From Phycisphaerales bacterium (GTDB lineage Bacteria > Planctomycetota > Phycisphaerae > Phycisphaerales > UBA1924), in assembly GCA_905339235.1 (NCBI GenBank), contig CAJPFG010000001.1:186001-250000 (forward strand): a DNA stretch of 64,000 bases, written 5' to 3'. The notes below the pieces were generated by a model. It had not been told where the DNA came from. It ran no database searches and saw only the letters and a list, made by a program, of their open reading frames with translations. A program made the translations under genes and the position numbers. Below, piece by piece: positions 1 through 7,444 of the stretch (the stretch's first letter is position 1; each line of letters begins with the position of its first letter).

Positions 1-2
1 AG

Positions 3-116
3 TCGTGCGAGTATCAGGGGGACGGCCTTCACAAGATCGTGATCGAACTCGAGGTGCTGCCGAAGGAGAATCGGATCACGGAATGGCTGCAGGATCGCGT
101 GACCCGTCGCAGGTAG
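3..116 (+). CDS. C-terminal end of an unidentified protein (5' end outside window)
   Basis: The last 37 codons of a reading frame enter from the left edge and stop at TAG 114-116, 15 bases before panC. The visible peptide contains HKIVIELEVLPKEN followed by a basic end, TRRR. No family can be named from so little. It looks coding because it is open, has G/C-rich third positions like its neighbours, and ends just before a same-strand gene, so it may share a transcript with panC. Confidence 0.5.
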   Translation, partial: SCEYQGDGLHKIVIELEVLPKENRITEWLQDRVTRRR

Positions 117-131
117 CGTCTACCCTCGCGT

Positions 132-1001
132 GTGAAAGTTTCGACGACACCACGGGAATACGACGCGTGGGGCTCGCATGGTTGCGTGCTGGTGCCGACG
201 ATGGGTGCGCTCCACGAGGGGCATGCGAGCCTGGTTCGGCAGGGCGCGGCCCTGGCGCGCGATCTGGGTGCATGGGGATGCGTCGTCACGGTGTTCGTGA
301 ATCCGACCCAGTTCAACGACCCGGCGGACTTTGCCCGGTATCCCAAGACATTGGATGTGGATCTGGCGATTTGCCAAGGGGCGGGGGCCGCGGGGGTGTT
401 TGTGCCGGGCGTCGAGGAGGTGTATCCCCGCGGGCGCGAGGAGGGCGTGCCGGTTCTGCCGGCGGTGGCGACGCGGCCGGGGTTGGAGGATCGGCACCGT
501 CCCGGGCACTTCGCGGGCGTGTGCCAGGTGGTGAAGCGGCTGTTCGAGATGACGCGGCCGCGTGCGGCGGTGTTCGGGGAGAAGGACTGGCAGCAGTTGC
601 AGGTGGTGCGGGCGATGACGGGGATGCTGGGGCTGGGGGTGGAGATCGTGGCGGGGCCGACGGTGCGGGAGAGCGACGGATTGGCGATGAGCAGCCGGAA
701 CCGGTTTCTGGGGCCGGCGGATCGTCGGCGGGCGACGGCGCTGAGCCGGGGATTGAGAGCGGCGCTGGGCGCTTCGACGCCCGATGAGGCGGAGCGGGTG
801 ATGGGGGAAGTGCTGGGGAGCGAGGGGGTTGAGGCGGAATACGCGGTGATTCGCGAGGCGGAGACGTTGACGAGGCCCGCGGAGAGCGTGGGCGCGCGGT
901 GGCGCGCGCTGGTAGCGGCGCGGGTGGGGAGCGTCCGGTTGATCGACAACGGGGCGTGGCGGCCGGCGGGCGAGGGCGGTGTGCGCGCGGGGCGGGAATA
1001 A
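132..1001 (+). CDS. panC: Pantothenate synthetase PanC
   Basis: This is pantoate-beta-alanine ligase, the cytoplasmic ATP-dependent enzyme that makes pantothenate for coenzyme A. The 289-residue product has the usual length. It shows the nucleotide-binding signature PTMGALHEGH at residues 22-31, then FVNPTQF, the GEKDWQQL loop, and MSSRN in the later KMSKS-like position. The start is GTG at 132; family members begin only a short stretch before PTMGALHEGH, so a longer N-terminus is not expected. No convincing ribosome-binding site precedes it, and it begins 15 bases after the previous stop, so translational coupling is possible. panB and panD are not visible in the window. Confidence 0.95.
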   Translation: MKVSTTPREYDAWGSHGCVLVPTMGALHEGHASLVRQGAALARDLGAWGCVVTVFVNPTQFNDPADFARYPKTLDVDLAICQGAGAAGVFVPGVEEVYPRGREEGVPVLPAVATRPGLEDRHRPGHFAGVCQVVKRLFEMTRPRAAVFGEKDWQQLQVVRAMTGMLGLGVEIVAGPTVRESDGLAMSSRNRFLGPADRRRATALSRGLRAALGASTPDEAERVMGEVLGSEGVEAEYAVIREAETLTRPAESVGARWRALVAARVGSVRLIDNGAWRPAGEGGVRAGRE

Positions 1002-1049
1002 GGGTTGGTGTGCTCCTAAAGTGACGGCACTACTAGAGGAGCCAATGCC

Positions 1050-2180
1050 GTGCAGCGAACGCCTTTGCATCAGTTTCACCTGGACAACAAGGCCCACATG
1101 GTGGATTTCGTCGGGTGGGAGATGCCGCTGACCTATTACGGGCTGATCGAGGAGCACAAGCAGGTTCGCAGCAGCGGCGGCGTGTTCGACGTGTCGCACA
1201 TGGGGCGGGTGAAGTTCACCGGCCGGCACGCGCGTCGGTTTTTGGAGAAGGCGTGCACGCGGAAGGTCAGCGATATGCAGGCCGGGCAGTGCCGGTATTC
1301 GCTGGTGTGCAACGAGAGCGGCGGCGTGCGGGACGACGTGATTGTCTATCGCATCGACGACGACGAGTTTCTGATGGTTGTGAACGCGAGCAACCGCGAG
1401 AAGATTCTGAAGCACTTCGAAGAGTTGAAAGCGAAGTGGGACCTGACGTTTAAGATGGACGACCAGACGCTTGACACGGCGATGGTGGCGCTGCAGGGCC
1501 CGAAAGTCATCGAACTGATCGGGCAGTACAGCCGCGAGATTCCGTCGCTGAAGAGATACCGGTTCGCGGTGAAGAACCTGATGATCGCGAAACTGATCGT
1601 GAGCCGGACCGGGTACACGGGCGAGGATGGAGTGGAGGTGATTCTGCCGTCCGGGGCGATCGGGCTGGCGATGAAGTACCTGCTGCAGGGTGTGGATATG
1701 GCCAAGCCCGACGCGGTGTTGCGGCCGGCGGGGCTGGGCGCGCGCGACACGCTCCGGACCGAGGCGGGGATGCCGCTGTACGGGCATGAACTGGGCGAAG
1801 AGATCAACGCGCTGTCGTGCGGCGTGGATTTCGCGATCGCGCTGGACAAGGACCAGGGCGAGAAGGGCGAGGTCTTCGTGGGGATGGAGGCGTTGAAGAA
1901 GACCAAGGCCGAGGGCGGCCCGAAGCGGAAGTTGGCGGGGTTCGTGATCGAGGGCAAGCGGGCCGCGCGTCAGGGCGCCGTGATCAAGCAGGGCGGGCGC
2001 GAGGTTGGCGTGGTGACGAGCGGATGCCCGAGCCCGACGCTGGGCACGCCGATCGCCATGGGGTTCCTGGAGGTGGCGCTGCACGCTCCTGGAACGGCGG
2101 TAGAGATCGACACGGGCAAGGGTGTGCTGGCGGGCAAGGTGACGGCGTTGCCGTTTTACAAAATGCCGAAGGCGGGATGA
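1050..2180 (+). CDS. gcvT: Glycine cleavage system aminomethyltransferase GcvT
   Basis: This is the T protein of the glycine cleavage system. It transfers the aminomethyl carbon from the lipoylated H protein to tetrahydrofolate and releases ammonia. The 376-residue length is normal. Recognisable family segments are FDVSHMGRV near residue 47, the CNESGGVRDDVIVY segment with the conserved acidic pair, SRTGYTGEDGVEV, and GARDTLRTEAGMPLYGHEL. The GTG start at 1050 has AGAGGAG at 1035-1041 at good spacing; an ATG at 1045 is out of frame. gcvH and gcvP are not in the window, so the system is not encoded as one operon here. Confidence 0.95.
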   Translation: MQRTPLHQFHLDNKAHMVDFVGWEMPLTYYGLIEEHKQVRSSGGVFDVSHMGRVKFTGRHARRFLEKACTRKVSDMQAGQCRYSLVCNESGGVRDDVIVYRIDDDEFLMVVNASNREKILKHFEELKAKWDLTFKMDDQTLDTAMVALQGPKVIELIGQYSREIPSLKRYRFAVKNLMIAKLIVSRTGYTGEDGVEVILPSGAIGLAMKYLLQGVDMAKPDAVLRPAGLGARDTLRTEAGMPLYGHELGEEINALSCGVDFAIALDKDQGEKGEVFVGMEALKKTKAEGGPKRKLAGFVIEGKRAARQGAVIKQGGREVGVVTSGCPSPTLGTPIAMGFLEVALHAPGTAVEIDTGKGVLAGKVTALPFYKMPKAG

Positions 2181-2345
2181 TTCGACCGGCAGAAAACCGG
2201 AATCGAACGAGCGCTCCCGTGGGTGGCAGTTTCGGCACTTGCGACGGCGGTTGGTTGTCGGAACCGGGCCGGTGTCTCTTGGAGCAGTGTCGCTGTTTTT
2301 GCGGGGCCGTAGTGTGGCTTGGCGTCTTGGAGTTTTCCTCGACTG

Positions 2346-2474
2346 ATGCACTCGGGGGGAAGCCCGGCGGTATGTCCGCACTGCGGCTATGACATCGTGG
2401 CGCAACCGGGCGACGAGAGATGCGCGGAACGCGGCGGGGCGCTCGGCGGTCGGGGCCCGCACCGGGCTCCGTGA
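2346..2474 (+). CDS. Possible 42-residue zinc-ribbon fragment
   Basis: This short frame lies in the 326-base stretch between gcvT and the desulfurase gene. It begins at ATG 2346 and ends at TGA 2472-2474. It contains CPHCGYD, a knuckle typical of planctomycete zinc-ribbon proteins, but where a second CxxC would be expected it has CAER. It may be the decayed 5' end of a zinc-ribbon gene or chance. There is no ribosome-binding site. I saw nothing else in 2181-2345. Confidence 0.25.
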   Translation: MHSGGSPAVCPHCGYDIVAQPGDERCAERGGALGGRGPHRAP

Positions 2475-2491
2475 GCCGATCCGGCAATTCC

Positions 2492-2497
2492 TATGAT
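2492..2497 (+). promoter_or_regulatory. -10-like TATGAT 9 bases before a start codon
   Basis: TATGAT ends 9 bases before ATG 2507. No strong -35 is seen. It fits the leaderless-type arrangement found at several other genes in this window. Confidence 0.35.
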
Positions 2498-2506
2498 CGA
2501 TCACGA

Positions 2507-3826
2507 ATGCGCCGACTCTACTTGGACAACGCCGCGACGAGTTACCCCAAGCCGCCCGCGGTGTATGACGCGATGTTCAGGTACGGGCGCGACGTTGGTG
2601 CGTCACCAGGCCGGGGGCAATACTCCGAAAGCCGCGAAGGGGCGAGGCTCATCCGCGATTGCCGCGAACGAGTTTGCCGGCTCATCGGCGGAACGGACCC
2701 CTCGCACGTGGTCTTCACGCTGAACACAAGCGATGCGCTTAATCTCGCGATCAAGGGGGTGGTCCGCGCCGCTCGCCTTGCGAGCCCGGGGTCGCCGATG
2801 CGCCTTGTCACTACCGCCATGGATCACAACTCGGTGCTGCGGCCATTTCAGGCGCTCGCGGACGAGGGTGTCGAGGTTGTTCATGTGCCGGCGGATCCCG
2901 TGAGCGGATTGGTGAGCGCGGCGAGCGTCGAGGCGGAGTTGTCGCGACCGGGAACGACGGTGCTGGTGGCCGCGAACATGGCGAGCAACGTGACGGGCAC
3001 GATCCAGCCCGTCGCCGAGATCGGAGAAGTGTGCCGGCGGCACGGCGTCTTGTTGCTGGTGGATGCGGCGCAGGCGTTGGGGCATATGCCGGTAGATGTT
3101 CGAGAGATCGGGTGCGACCTGCTGGCGTTTCCGGGGCACAAGGGGCTGATGGGGCCGCAGGGGACTGGCGGGCTGTACATCCGGCCGGGGGTCGAGGATC
3201 GGGTGGCGACGACGCGCGAGGGCGGGACGGGCTCGTGGAGCGAGAGCGATTCGCAGCCGGGGACGATGCCGGAGCGCTACGAGGCGGGGTCGCACAACAC
3301 GATCGGGATCGTGGGGCTGCGCGAGGCGGTGGGGTACGTGCTGGAGCGGGGTCTGGCGGCGCTGCGAGGGCACGAGGTTGAGTTGATCGACGCAATGTTG
3401 GTCGGGCTGCGCGAGTTGGGAGTTCGACACCCGGAGTGGCCGACGGCCGGCGGGCCGTGCGGGGCGCTTCGGTTGCTCGGGCCGGTGGAGACTTCGCGAC
3501 GGGTGGGTGTGTTCGCGCTGGTGCATGACGAACTGGAACCCGGCGAGATCGCGGCCGTGCTGGAAGGGCGGTTTGGGATCCTGGCCCGCTCGGGCATCAC
3601 GTGCGCCCCGCGTGCGCACGCGGCGATGGGGACGCTCGGGCGGGGCGGGGCGGTGCGACTGTCGTTCGGGCCGTTCGTGACGGTGGACGATGTGCGGTAC
3701 GCGCTGGCAGCGATCAGGAGCGTGTGCGAGGGCGAGTTGCGCGACGTGAGTTCGAGCGTTGCGGGTCGGGGTGATAAGCCCGCGGACTATCGGACCGAGG
3801 GCGCGGTGATTCCCCTGCGAGATTGA
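2507..3826 (+). CDS. Cysteine desulfurase family (class V aminotransferase fold) PLP enzyme
   Basis: This is a PLP-dependent enzyme of the SufS/CsdA-like class V aminotransferase family, probably removing sulfur from cysteine or a related amino acid. The start at 2507 puts MRRLYLDNAATSYPKP at the N-terminus, as in relatives of the TIGR01977 type; the frame is open further upstream, but the extra residues look non-coding. DAAQALGHMPVDV carries the Asp/His that contact PLP, and FPGHKG carries the Schiff-base lysine (K212). Cys366 in the RSGITCAPRAH loop sits where the catalytic persulfide cysteine of SufS-like enzymes lies. The length is 439 residues. No suf or isc scaffold genes are near, so the sulfur acceptor is unknown. 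Confidence 0.85.
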   Translation: MRRLYLDNAATSYPKPPAVYDAMFRYGRDVGASPGRGQYSESREGARLIRDCRERVCRLIGGTDPSHVVFTLNTSDALNLAIKGVVRAARLASPGSPMRLVTTAMDHNSVLRPFQALADEGVEVVHVPADPVSGLVSAASVEAELSRPGTTVLVAANMASNVTGTIQPVAEIGEVCRRHGVLLLVDAAQALGHMPVDVREIGCDLLAFPGHKGLMGPQGTGGLYIRPGVEDRVATTREGGTGSWSESDSQPGTMPERYEAGSHNTIGIVGLREAVGYVLERGLAALRGHEVELIDAMLVGLRELGVRHPEWPTAGGPCGALRLLGPVETSRRVGVFALVHDELEPGEIAAVLEGRFGILARSGITCAPRAHAAMGTLGRGGAVRLSFGPFVTVDDVRYALAAIRSVCEGELRDVSSSVAGRGDKPADYRTEGAVIPLRD

Positions 3827-3873
3827 GCCGACGAAACCCCTGAGCGCCTTCCGTGCGCTCGCAGGAGTCGGCC

Positions 3874-5562
3874 ATGAAGATCGGAACCGGGTCGTGGGCT
3901 GCGGCGTGTCTCGCGTGCGTGCTCTTTGGGGGCGGGGCGCGAGGGCAGGGGCCGCAAGGGTCCGGCTTCACGTACCAGGGCGAGTTAAAGATCGACGATC
4001 AGGTCGTGAACGGCGTCGCGGATGTGCGATGTGCGCTGTTTGACCAGCCGGTGGGGGGCACGCAGATCGGGCCGACGCTGTCGTTGGCGGCGCTGGGAGT
4101 GAAGGAGGGGCGGTTCACGGCGCACCTGGATTTCGGGCTGGCGCCGTTTGACGGGAACGAGCGGTACCTGGAAATCCAGGTGCGGTTTCCCGCGAGCACG
4201 GGCGGGTACGTGACGCTGTGGCCGCGGCGGTTGATCACGGCGACGCCATACGCGCTCTTTTCGCTCAACGGCGGCTCGCAGGGTCCGCCGGGGCCTACAG
4301 GGCCGCAGGGGCCGGTCGGGGCGACGGGTCCGATGGGTCCGCAAGGGCTTCAGGGCCCCAGCGGGCCGATGGGTCCGACCGGACCGACCGGCGCGACGGG
4401 CGCGGCCGGCGCGCAGGGACCGCAAGGGCCGCAGGGGCCAACGGGGCCAGTGGGGGCGTCGCCGTTTTCGCTGATGAACGGAAACGCCGTGTTCACGAGC
4501 GGCAACGTGGGGCTGGGGATCACCACGCCGATGTACGTGCTGCACGTGGAGACGAGCCAGCCGCGGGCGGGGTACTTCTATTCGACATTGAACAGCGGAA
4601 CCGGATTCGGCGCGTTCGGAAGGACGAACAGCGGATCGGGCGTCGGGCTGGTGGGGTTGAACGGGGCATTTACGGGCACGGCGGTCGGGATTCAGGGCGA
4701 GAGTGCAAGCCCGACCGGGCGCGGCATCCTGGCCATGGCCTCCGCCACAACCGGCGATGCGTGGGGGCTGTGGGGAGTTTCCGCGAGCAGCGACGGCACA
4801 GCGGTGGTGGGGCATGCCACGGCGATGCAGGGTGTGACGACCGGCGTGCTGGGGCGGGCGGACTCAAGCGCGGACGAGGCGACTGGCGTGTACGGGGCCG
4901 CGGGCGCGCCCTCGGGGATGACGACCGGAGTGTGGGGCGTGGTGGTGAGCGGCACGGCGGGCGCGGCGGGGGTATTCGGGTACGCGGCGGGAACAAGCGG
5001 GCAGAGTTACGGCGTGCTCGGGATCGCCGACAGTCCGGAGGGGCTGGGCATCGCGTGCATCGGAGACTCAATCACGACCGGCAACAAGCAGTTCCGGATC
5101 GATCACCCGCTCGACCCGGCGAACAAATACTTGAATCACTACGCGACGGAGGGCCCCGAGCCGCTGAACGTGTATCGCGGGAATGTGACGCTTGATGAAC
5201 GCGGAGAGGCGTGGGTGTCGCTCCCGGCTTACTACGCGGAGATCAATCGGGACGAAACGTACACGCTGACGGCGGTGGGCGGGCCCGGGCCGGGGCTGTT
5301 CGTCGCGGGGCGGGTGACGGGCGGGAAGTTCAAGATCGCCGGGGGGACGGCGGGCTTGACGGTGTCGTGGTGCGTGGCGGGGGTTCGGAATGATGCGTGG
5401 GTTCGGGCGCACGGCGCGCCGGTGGAAGTCGAGAAGCCGGCAAGCGTCAAGGGGAGGTATCTGAGCCCGGAGTTGTGGGGGCAGCCGCGGGAGATGAGTG
5501 AGGTATGGCGCCGGGTCCGGACGCTGAGCGGAGAGGCGCCGGTGCGGGTGAGCCCGGAGTAG
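3874..5562 (+). CDS. Secreted collagen-like (Gly-X-Y) protein
   Basis: This is a 562-residue exported protein. The start at ATG 3874 follows GCAGGAG. Residues 1-25 are a signal peptide (basic MKIG start, hydrophobic core, then GGGARG). Residues 26-132 form a beta-rich head with FTYQGEL and ITATPYALF, a head I associate with planctomycete surface proteins. Residues 134-196 are 21 uninterrupted Gly-X-Y triplets. After this come Gly/Thr-rich segments with repeated TGVxG and GxxG turns and a C-terminal domain with [13 protein letters not shown], a layout like phage tail-fibre stalks. The role is unknown; a trimeric surface fibre or adhesin is an inference from the triple-helix repeat. It stands alone. 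Confidence 0.75.
   Translation: MKIGTGSWAAACLACVLFGGGARGQGPQGSGFTYQGELKIDDQVVNGVADVRCALFDQPVGGTQIGPTLSLAALGVKEGRFTAHLDFGLAPFDGNERYLEIQVRFPASTGGYVTLWPRRLITATPYALFSLNGGSQGPPGPTGPQGPVGATGPMGPQGLQGPSGPMGPTGPTGATGAAGAQGPQGPQGPTGPVGASPFSLMNGNAVFTSGNVGLGITTPMYVLHVETSQPRAGYFYSTLNSGTGFGAFGRTNSGSGVGLVGLNGAFTGTAVGIQGESASPTGRGILAMASATTGDAWGLWGVSASSDGTAVVGHATAMQGVTTGVLGRADSSADEATGVYGAAGAPSGMTTGVWGVVVSGTAGAAGVFGYAAGTSGQSYGVLGIADSPEGLGIACIGDSITTGNKQFRIDHPLDPANKYLNHYATEGPEPLNVYRGNVTLDERGEAWVSLPAYYAEINRDETYTLTAVGGPGPGLFVAGRVTGGKFKIAGGTAGLTVSWCVAGVRNDAWVRAHGAPVEVEKPASVKGRYLSPELWGQPREMSEVWRRVRTLSGEAPVRVSPE
4273..4461 (+). repeat. Collagen-like Gly-X-Y repeat, 21 triplets
   Basis: The stretch encodes 21 consecutive Gly-X-Y triplets, mostly GPT, GPQ, GPM and GAT. 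Glycine codons vary (GGG, GGT, GGC, GGA), so the repeat is kept at protein level and is not a recent DNA slippage product. Confidence 0.9.
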
Positions 5563-5591
5563 GGTTTGGGCGTGCGCTGCGTATTGCGAAT

Positions 5592-5600
5592 TGGTATAAT
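5592..5600 (+). promoter_or_regulatory. Extended -10 promoter TGGTATAAT
   Basis: A consensus TATAAT at 5595-5600 is preceded by TG at the extended -10 position. No good -35 is seen at 16-18 bases. It can drive the RRM protein gene with a leader of about 110 bases. An ATG lies exactly 7 bases downstream, at 5608, in another frame. Confidence 0.6.
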
Positions 5601-5716
5601 CGCGTCGATGAGGCGGGGGCGTGTCCGGAGTGGCCGGCGCCCCGCCGGCCCGGCCGATGCGGCGAGCCCGAGCAACGCGCGGCATGGCGGGGTCTGGCTC
5701 GGGCAAAGGCGCGGAA

Positions 5717-6004
5717 ATGAAAAAGTTGTACGTCGGGAATCTTCCCTACAGCACGAACGATCAGGATTTGCGGAGCCTGTTCGAGACCAAGGGCCAGGTG
5801 TCGGCGGCCCAAGTGGCGGTGGATCGCGAGACGGGGCGGTCCCGCGGGTTTGGTTTCGTGGAGATGCCCAACGACGGCGAGGCGACCGTCGCGATCGAAA
5901 CGCTGAACGGCGCGGACTTCGGGGGCAGGCCGCTGGTCGTGAACGAAGCGAGGCCAAAGACCGAGGGCGTTGGGCGCGGCGGGGGTGGGCGCGGCGGCTG
6001 GTAG
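5717..6004 (+). CDS. RRM-domain RNA-binding protein
   Basis: This 95-residue protein is almost entirely one RNA recognition motif. RNP2 is LYVGNL at residues 4-9 and RNP1 is RGFGFVEM around residue 46, followed by a short Gly/Arg tail (GRGGGGRGGW). Such small RRM proteins occur in planctomycetes and cyanobacteria, where they bind single-stranded RNA and are often cold- or stress-linked. ATG 5717 was chosen because the RRM begins directly after it; upstream in-frame codons encode an Ala/Arg-rich stretch without similarity. The ribosome-binding site is weak. It is preceded by a consensus TATAAT, the strongest -10 in the window, which suggests high expression. Confidence 0.85.
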   Translation: MKKLYVGNLPYSTNDQDLRSLFETKGQVSAAQVAVDRETGRSRGFGFVEMPNDGEATVAIETLNGADFGGRPLVVNEARPKTEGVGRGGGGRGGW

Positions 6005-6031
6005 CATTCGCGCGAGCCCCGGGGGGCGAAC

Positions 6032-6571
6032 TCAGCGGCCGAAGTTCTGGAAACTCAGGACCCGGGCGGGGTTGAGGACGATGCGGTACATGGGAGTGGC
6101 CGCGGCGGGGAGGACTTCGATCTTGTCGATCCGTCCCTGCACGGTGGCGCGATCACCCTTCTTGAAGCCGAGGCTGTCGGGCTCGCCCTGGACGACGGCG
6201 ACGATGTAGAAACCGCCGACGATGCCGCCGGTGGTGGTGTACATGCGGACGGCGGTGCCGCCGCGTTCTTCGGTAATGTCAACGACCTCCGATTCCCAGC
6301 CGGTTTCGGGGACCCACATTCCAACGTAGCCCGCGGCGATCTGGTCCTGATCGATTTTCTTTCGCATGGATGCGACTTCGAACATGATACCGGAGGGGGA
6401 GGCTTCGGCGTCGAGGAAGTGGGCGTCGGGCGGGGGCGTGACCTCGACGGGCAGCCTGGGCTCGGAGGGCTTGAGCAGTTGGCCCTTGTTCTTCCGGAAG
6501 GCCATGTAGCCGACGGTTCCGAAGACGCCGACGGCGATGAGAACGAGGATCGGGATGATGATCTTGTTCAT
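6032..6571 (-). CDS. Membrane-anchored protein of unknown function
   Basis: This 179-residue protein has one N-terminal transmembrane helix (IIIPILVLIAVGVFGTVGYM, residues 4-23) and a soluble domain presumably outside the membrane. The soluble part has alternating hydrophobic strands (FYIVAVVQGEP, DRATVQGRIDKIEV) that suggest a small beta-barrel, possibly OB-like, but no family is recognised. The start is the ATG whose A is base 6571, placed by a TACACT hexamer 7 bases upstream; no ribosome-binding site exists, so a leaderless message is likely. A 7-bp inverted repeat (6571-6577 with 6595-6601) brackets the start. It lies downstream of yhhQ on the same strand. Confidence 0.65.
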   Translation of the reverse strand: MNKIIIPILVLIAVGVFGTVGYMAFRKNKGQLLKPSEPRLPVEVTPPPDAHFLDAEASPSGIMFEVASMRKKIDQDQIAAGYVGMWVPETGWESEVVDITEERGGTAVRMYTTTGGIVGGFYIVAVVQGEPDSLGFKKGDRATVQGRIDKIEVLPAAATPMYRIVLNPARVLSFQNFGR

Positions 6572-6578
6572 GGCCCGG

Positions 6579-6584
6579 AGTGTA
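6579..6584 (-). promoter_or_regulatory. Extended -10 (TACACT) 7 bases before a start codon
   Basis: On the minus strand, TGTTACACT ends 7 bases before the ATG at 6571. The TGn extension is present. There is no room for a leader with a ribosome-binding site. Confidence 0.5.
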
Positions 6585-6616
6585 ACAAAAAGGGCGGGCC
6601 ACGGTCGTCCCAACGA

Positions 6617-7363
6617 TCAGGTTCGTTCGTCCGGTGGGAGCGGGGTGAGGCCCAGGACGCGCCGCAGGATCGCGTGGCCTAGATAAATGATGGGTGTGAC
6701 CCCGATGGCGAGCACGAACTTGAGGAGGTAGCCCGTCAGCCCGATGCGGAGGGCGTCGGTCAGTTTGGCGGGTAGGCTGTCGGGGTCGGGGAAGAGGTTT
6801 CGGAGCAGGTAGAACGCCAGGAAGGCGACGGCCATGCTGTCGATGAACTGGGAGATCAGGGTTGAACCGGTGGCGCGGAGCCAGATGAAGCGGCCGCCGG
6901 TAAGACGCTTGATGACGCCGAAGAGGAAGATGTCGGACATCTGCCCGATGAGGTAGGCGCACAGCGACGAGACGAACATGATCTTGGACGACCCGAATAC
7001 CGCGTCGAAGTGGTCCTTGCGGATGTTGTAGTCCACCTCGGGGTGCGGCATCTTCTGCGAGAGCGTCATGACCCCGAGCACGAACGCGGCCATGACCAGG
7101 CCGATCCAGGTGACCCGGCGCGCGCCCTTCTTGCCGTAGTACTCGTTGATCAGGTCGGTCAGGATGAAGGTGACGGGGAACGTGATCATGCCGCAGGTGT
7201 GCTCGATGGCGGTGATGGGAATCTGGTCCCACGGGACGGGGATGGAGAAACCCAGAGGGAGGCGGAAGAGTTTGATCCCGACGATATCGGCGATGACAAG
7301 GCACGCGACAAAGAAGCCGGTGAGCCAGACGTAGACCTTCTGGGAGGTGTTCAGATCGGTCAT
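6617..7363 (-). CDS. yhhQ: Queuosine precursor transporter, YhhQ family
   Basis: This is an inner-membrane protein of the YhhQ/Vut_1 family that takes up preQ0/preQ1 for queuosine modification of tRNA. The 248-residue product has about six hydrophobic helices. It carries family segments such as FILTDLINEYYGKKGAR and the late SQFIDSMAVAFLAF, in the usual order and at near-usual length. The start is the ATG at 7363, seven bases after a minus-strand TACACT; the frame stays open far upstream, but that sequence belongs to the antisense of the next gene. Queuosine synthesis genes are not in the window. Confidence 0.85.
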   Translation of the reverse strand: MTDLNTSQKVYVWLTGFFVACLVIADIVGIKLFRLPLGFSIPVPWDQIPITAIEHTCGMITFPVTFILTDLINEYYGKKGARRVTWIGLVMAAFVLGVMTLSQKMPHPEVDYNIRKDHFDAVFGSSKIMFVSSLCAYLIGQMSDIFLFGVIKRLTGGRFIWLRATGSTLISQFIDSMAVAFLAFYLLRNLFPDPDSLPAKLTDALRIGLTGYLLKFVLAIGVTPIIYLGHAILRRVLGLTPLPPDERT

Positions 7364-7370
7364 GGAACGG

Positions 7371-7376
7371 AGTGTA
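7371..7376 (-). promoter_or_regulatory. -10-like TACACT 7 bases before yhhQ start
   Basis: On the minus strand TACACT is followed by 7 bases and the yhhQ ATG. The 16 bases from the hexamer through the start codon closely match those before the next minus-strand gene (TACACTCCG, two variable bases, CCATG). Confidence 0.5.
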
Positions 7377-7431
7377 CCGCGAGCGGCGGCGGGGTGGGAA
7401 TCCCCCGGGGGCGGAGGAGGGGGATGAGCGT

Positions 7432-7437
7432 TAGAAT
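7432..7437 (+). promoter_or_regulatory. -10-like TAGAAT 7 bases before ATG 7445
   Basis: TAGAAT is followed by seven bases and ATG 7445. This favours 7445 over two upstream in-frame ATGs (7424 and 7436). A purine run at 7413-7423 could alternatively serve as a ribosome-binding site for 7424. Confidence 0.45.
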
Positions 7438-7444
7438 GACGGCG

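Noticed and set aside
120..2504. A minus-strand frame of 794 codons across panC and gcvT
   Set aside because: Both plus-strand genes carry clear family motifs. The antisense product is Arg/His-rich and has no recognisable domain.
6571..6601. Terminator between yhhQ and the next minus-strand gene (7-bp inverted repeat with a T run)
   Set aside because: On the minus strand the T run lies inside the loop, not after the stem, and the repeat overlaps a -10-like site and start codon.
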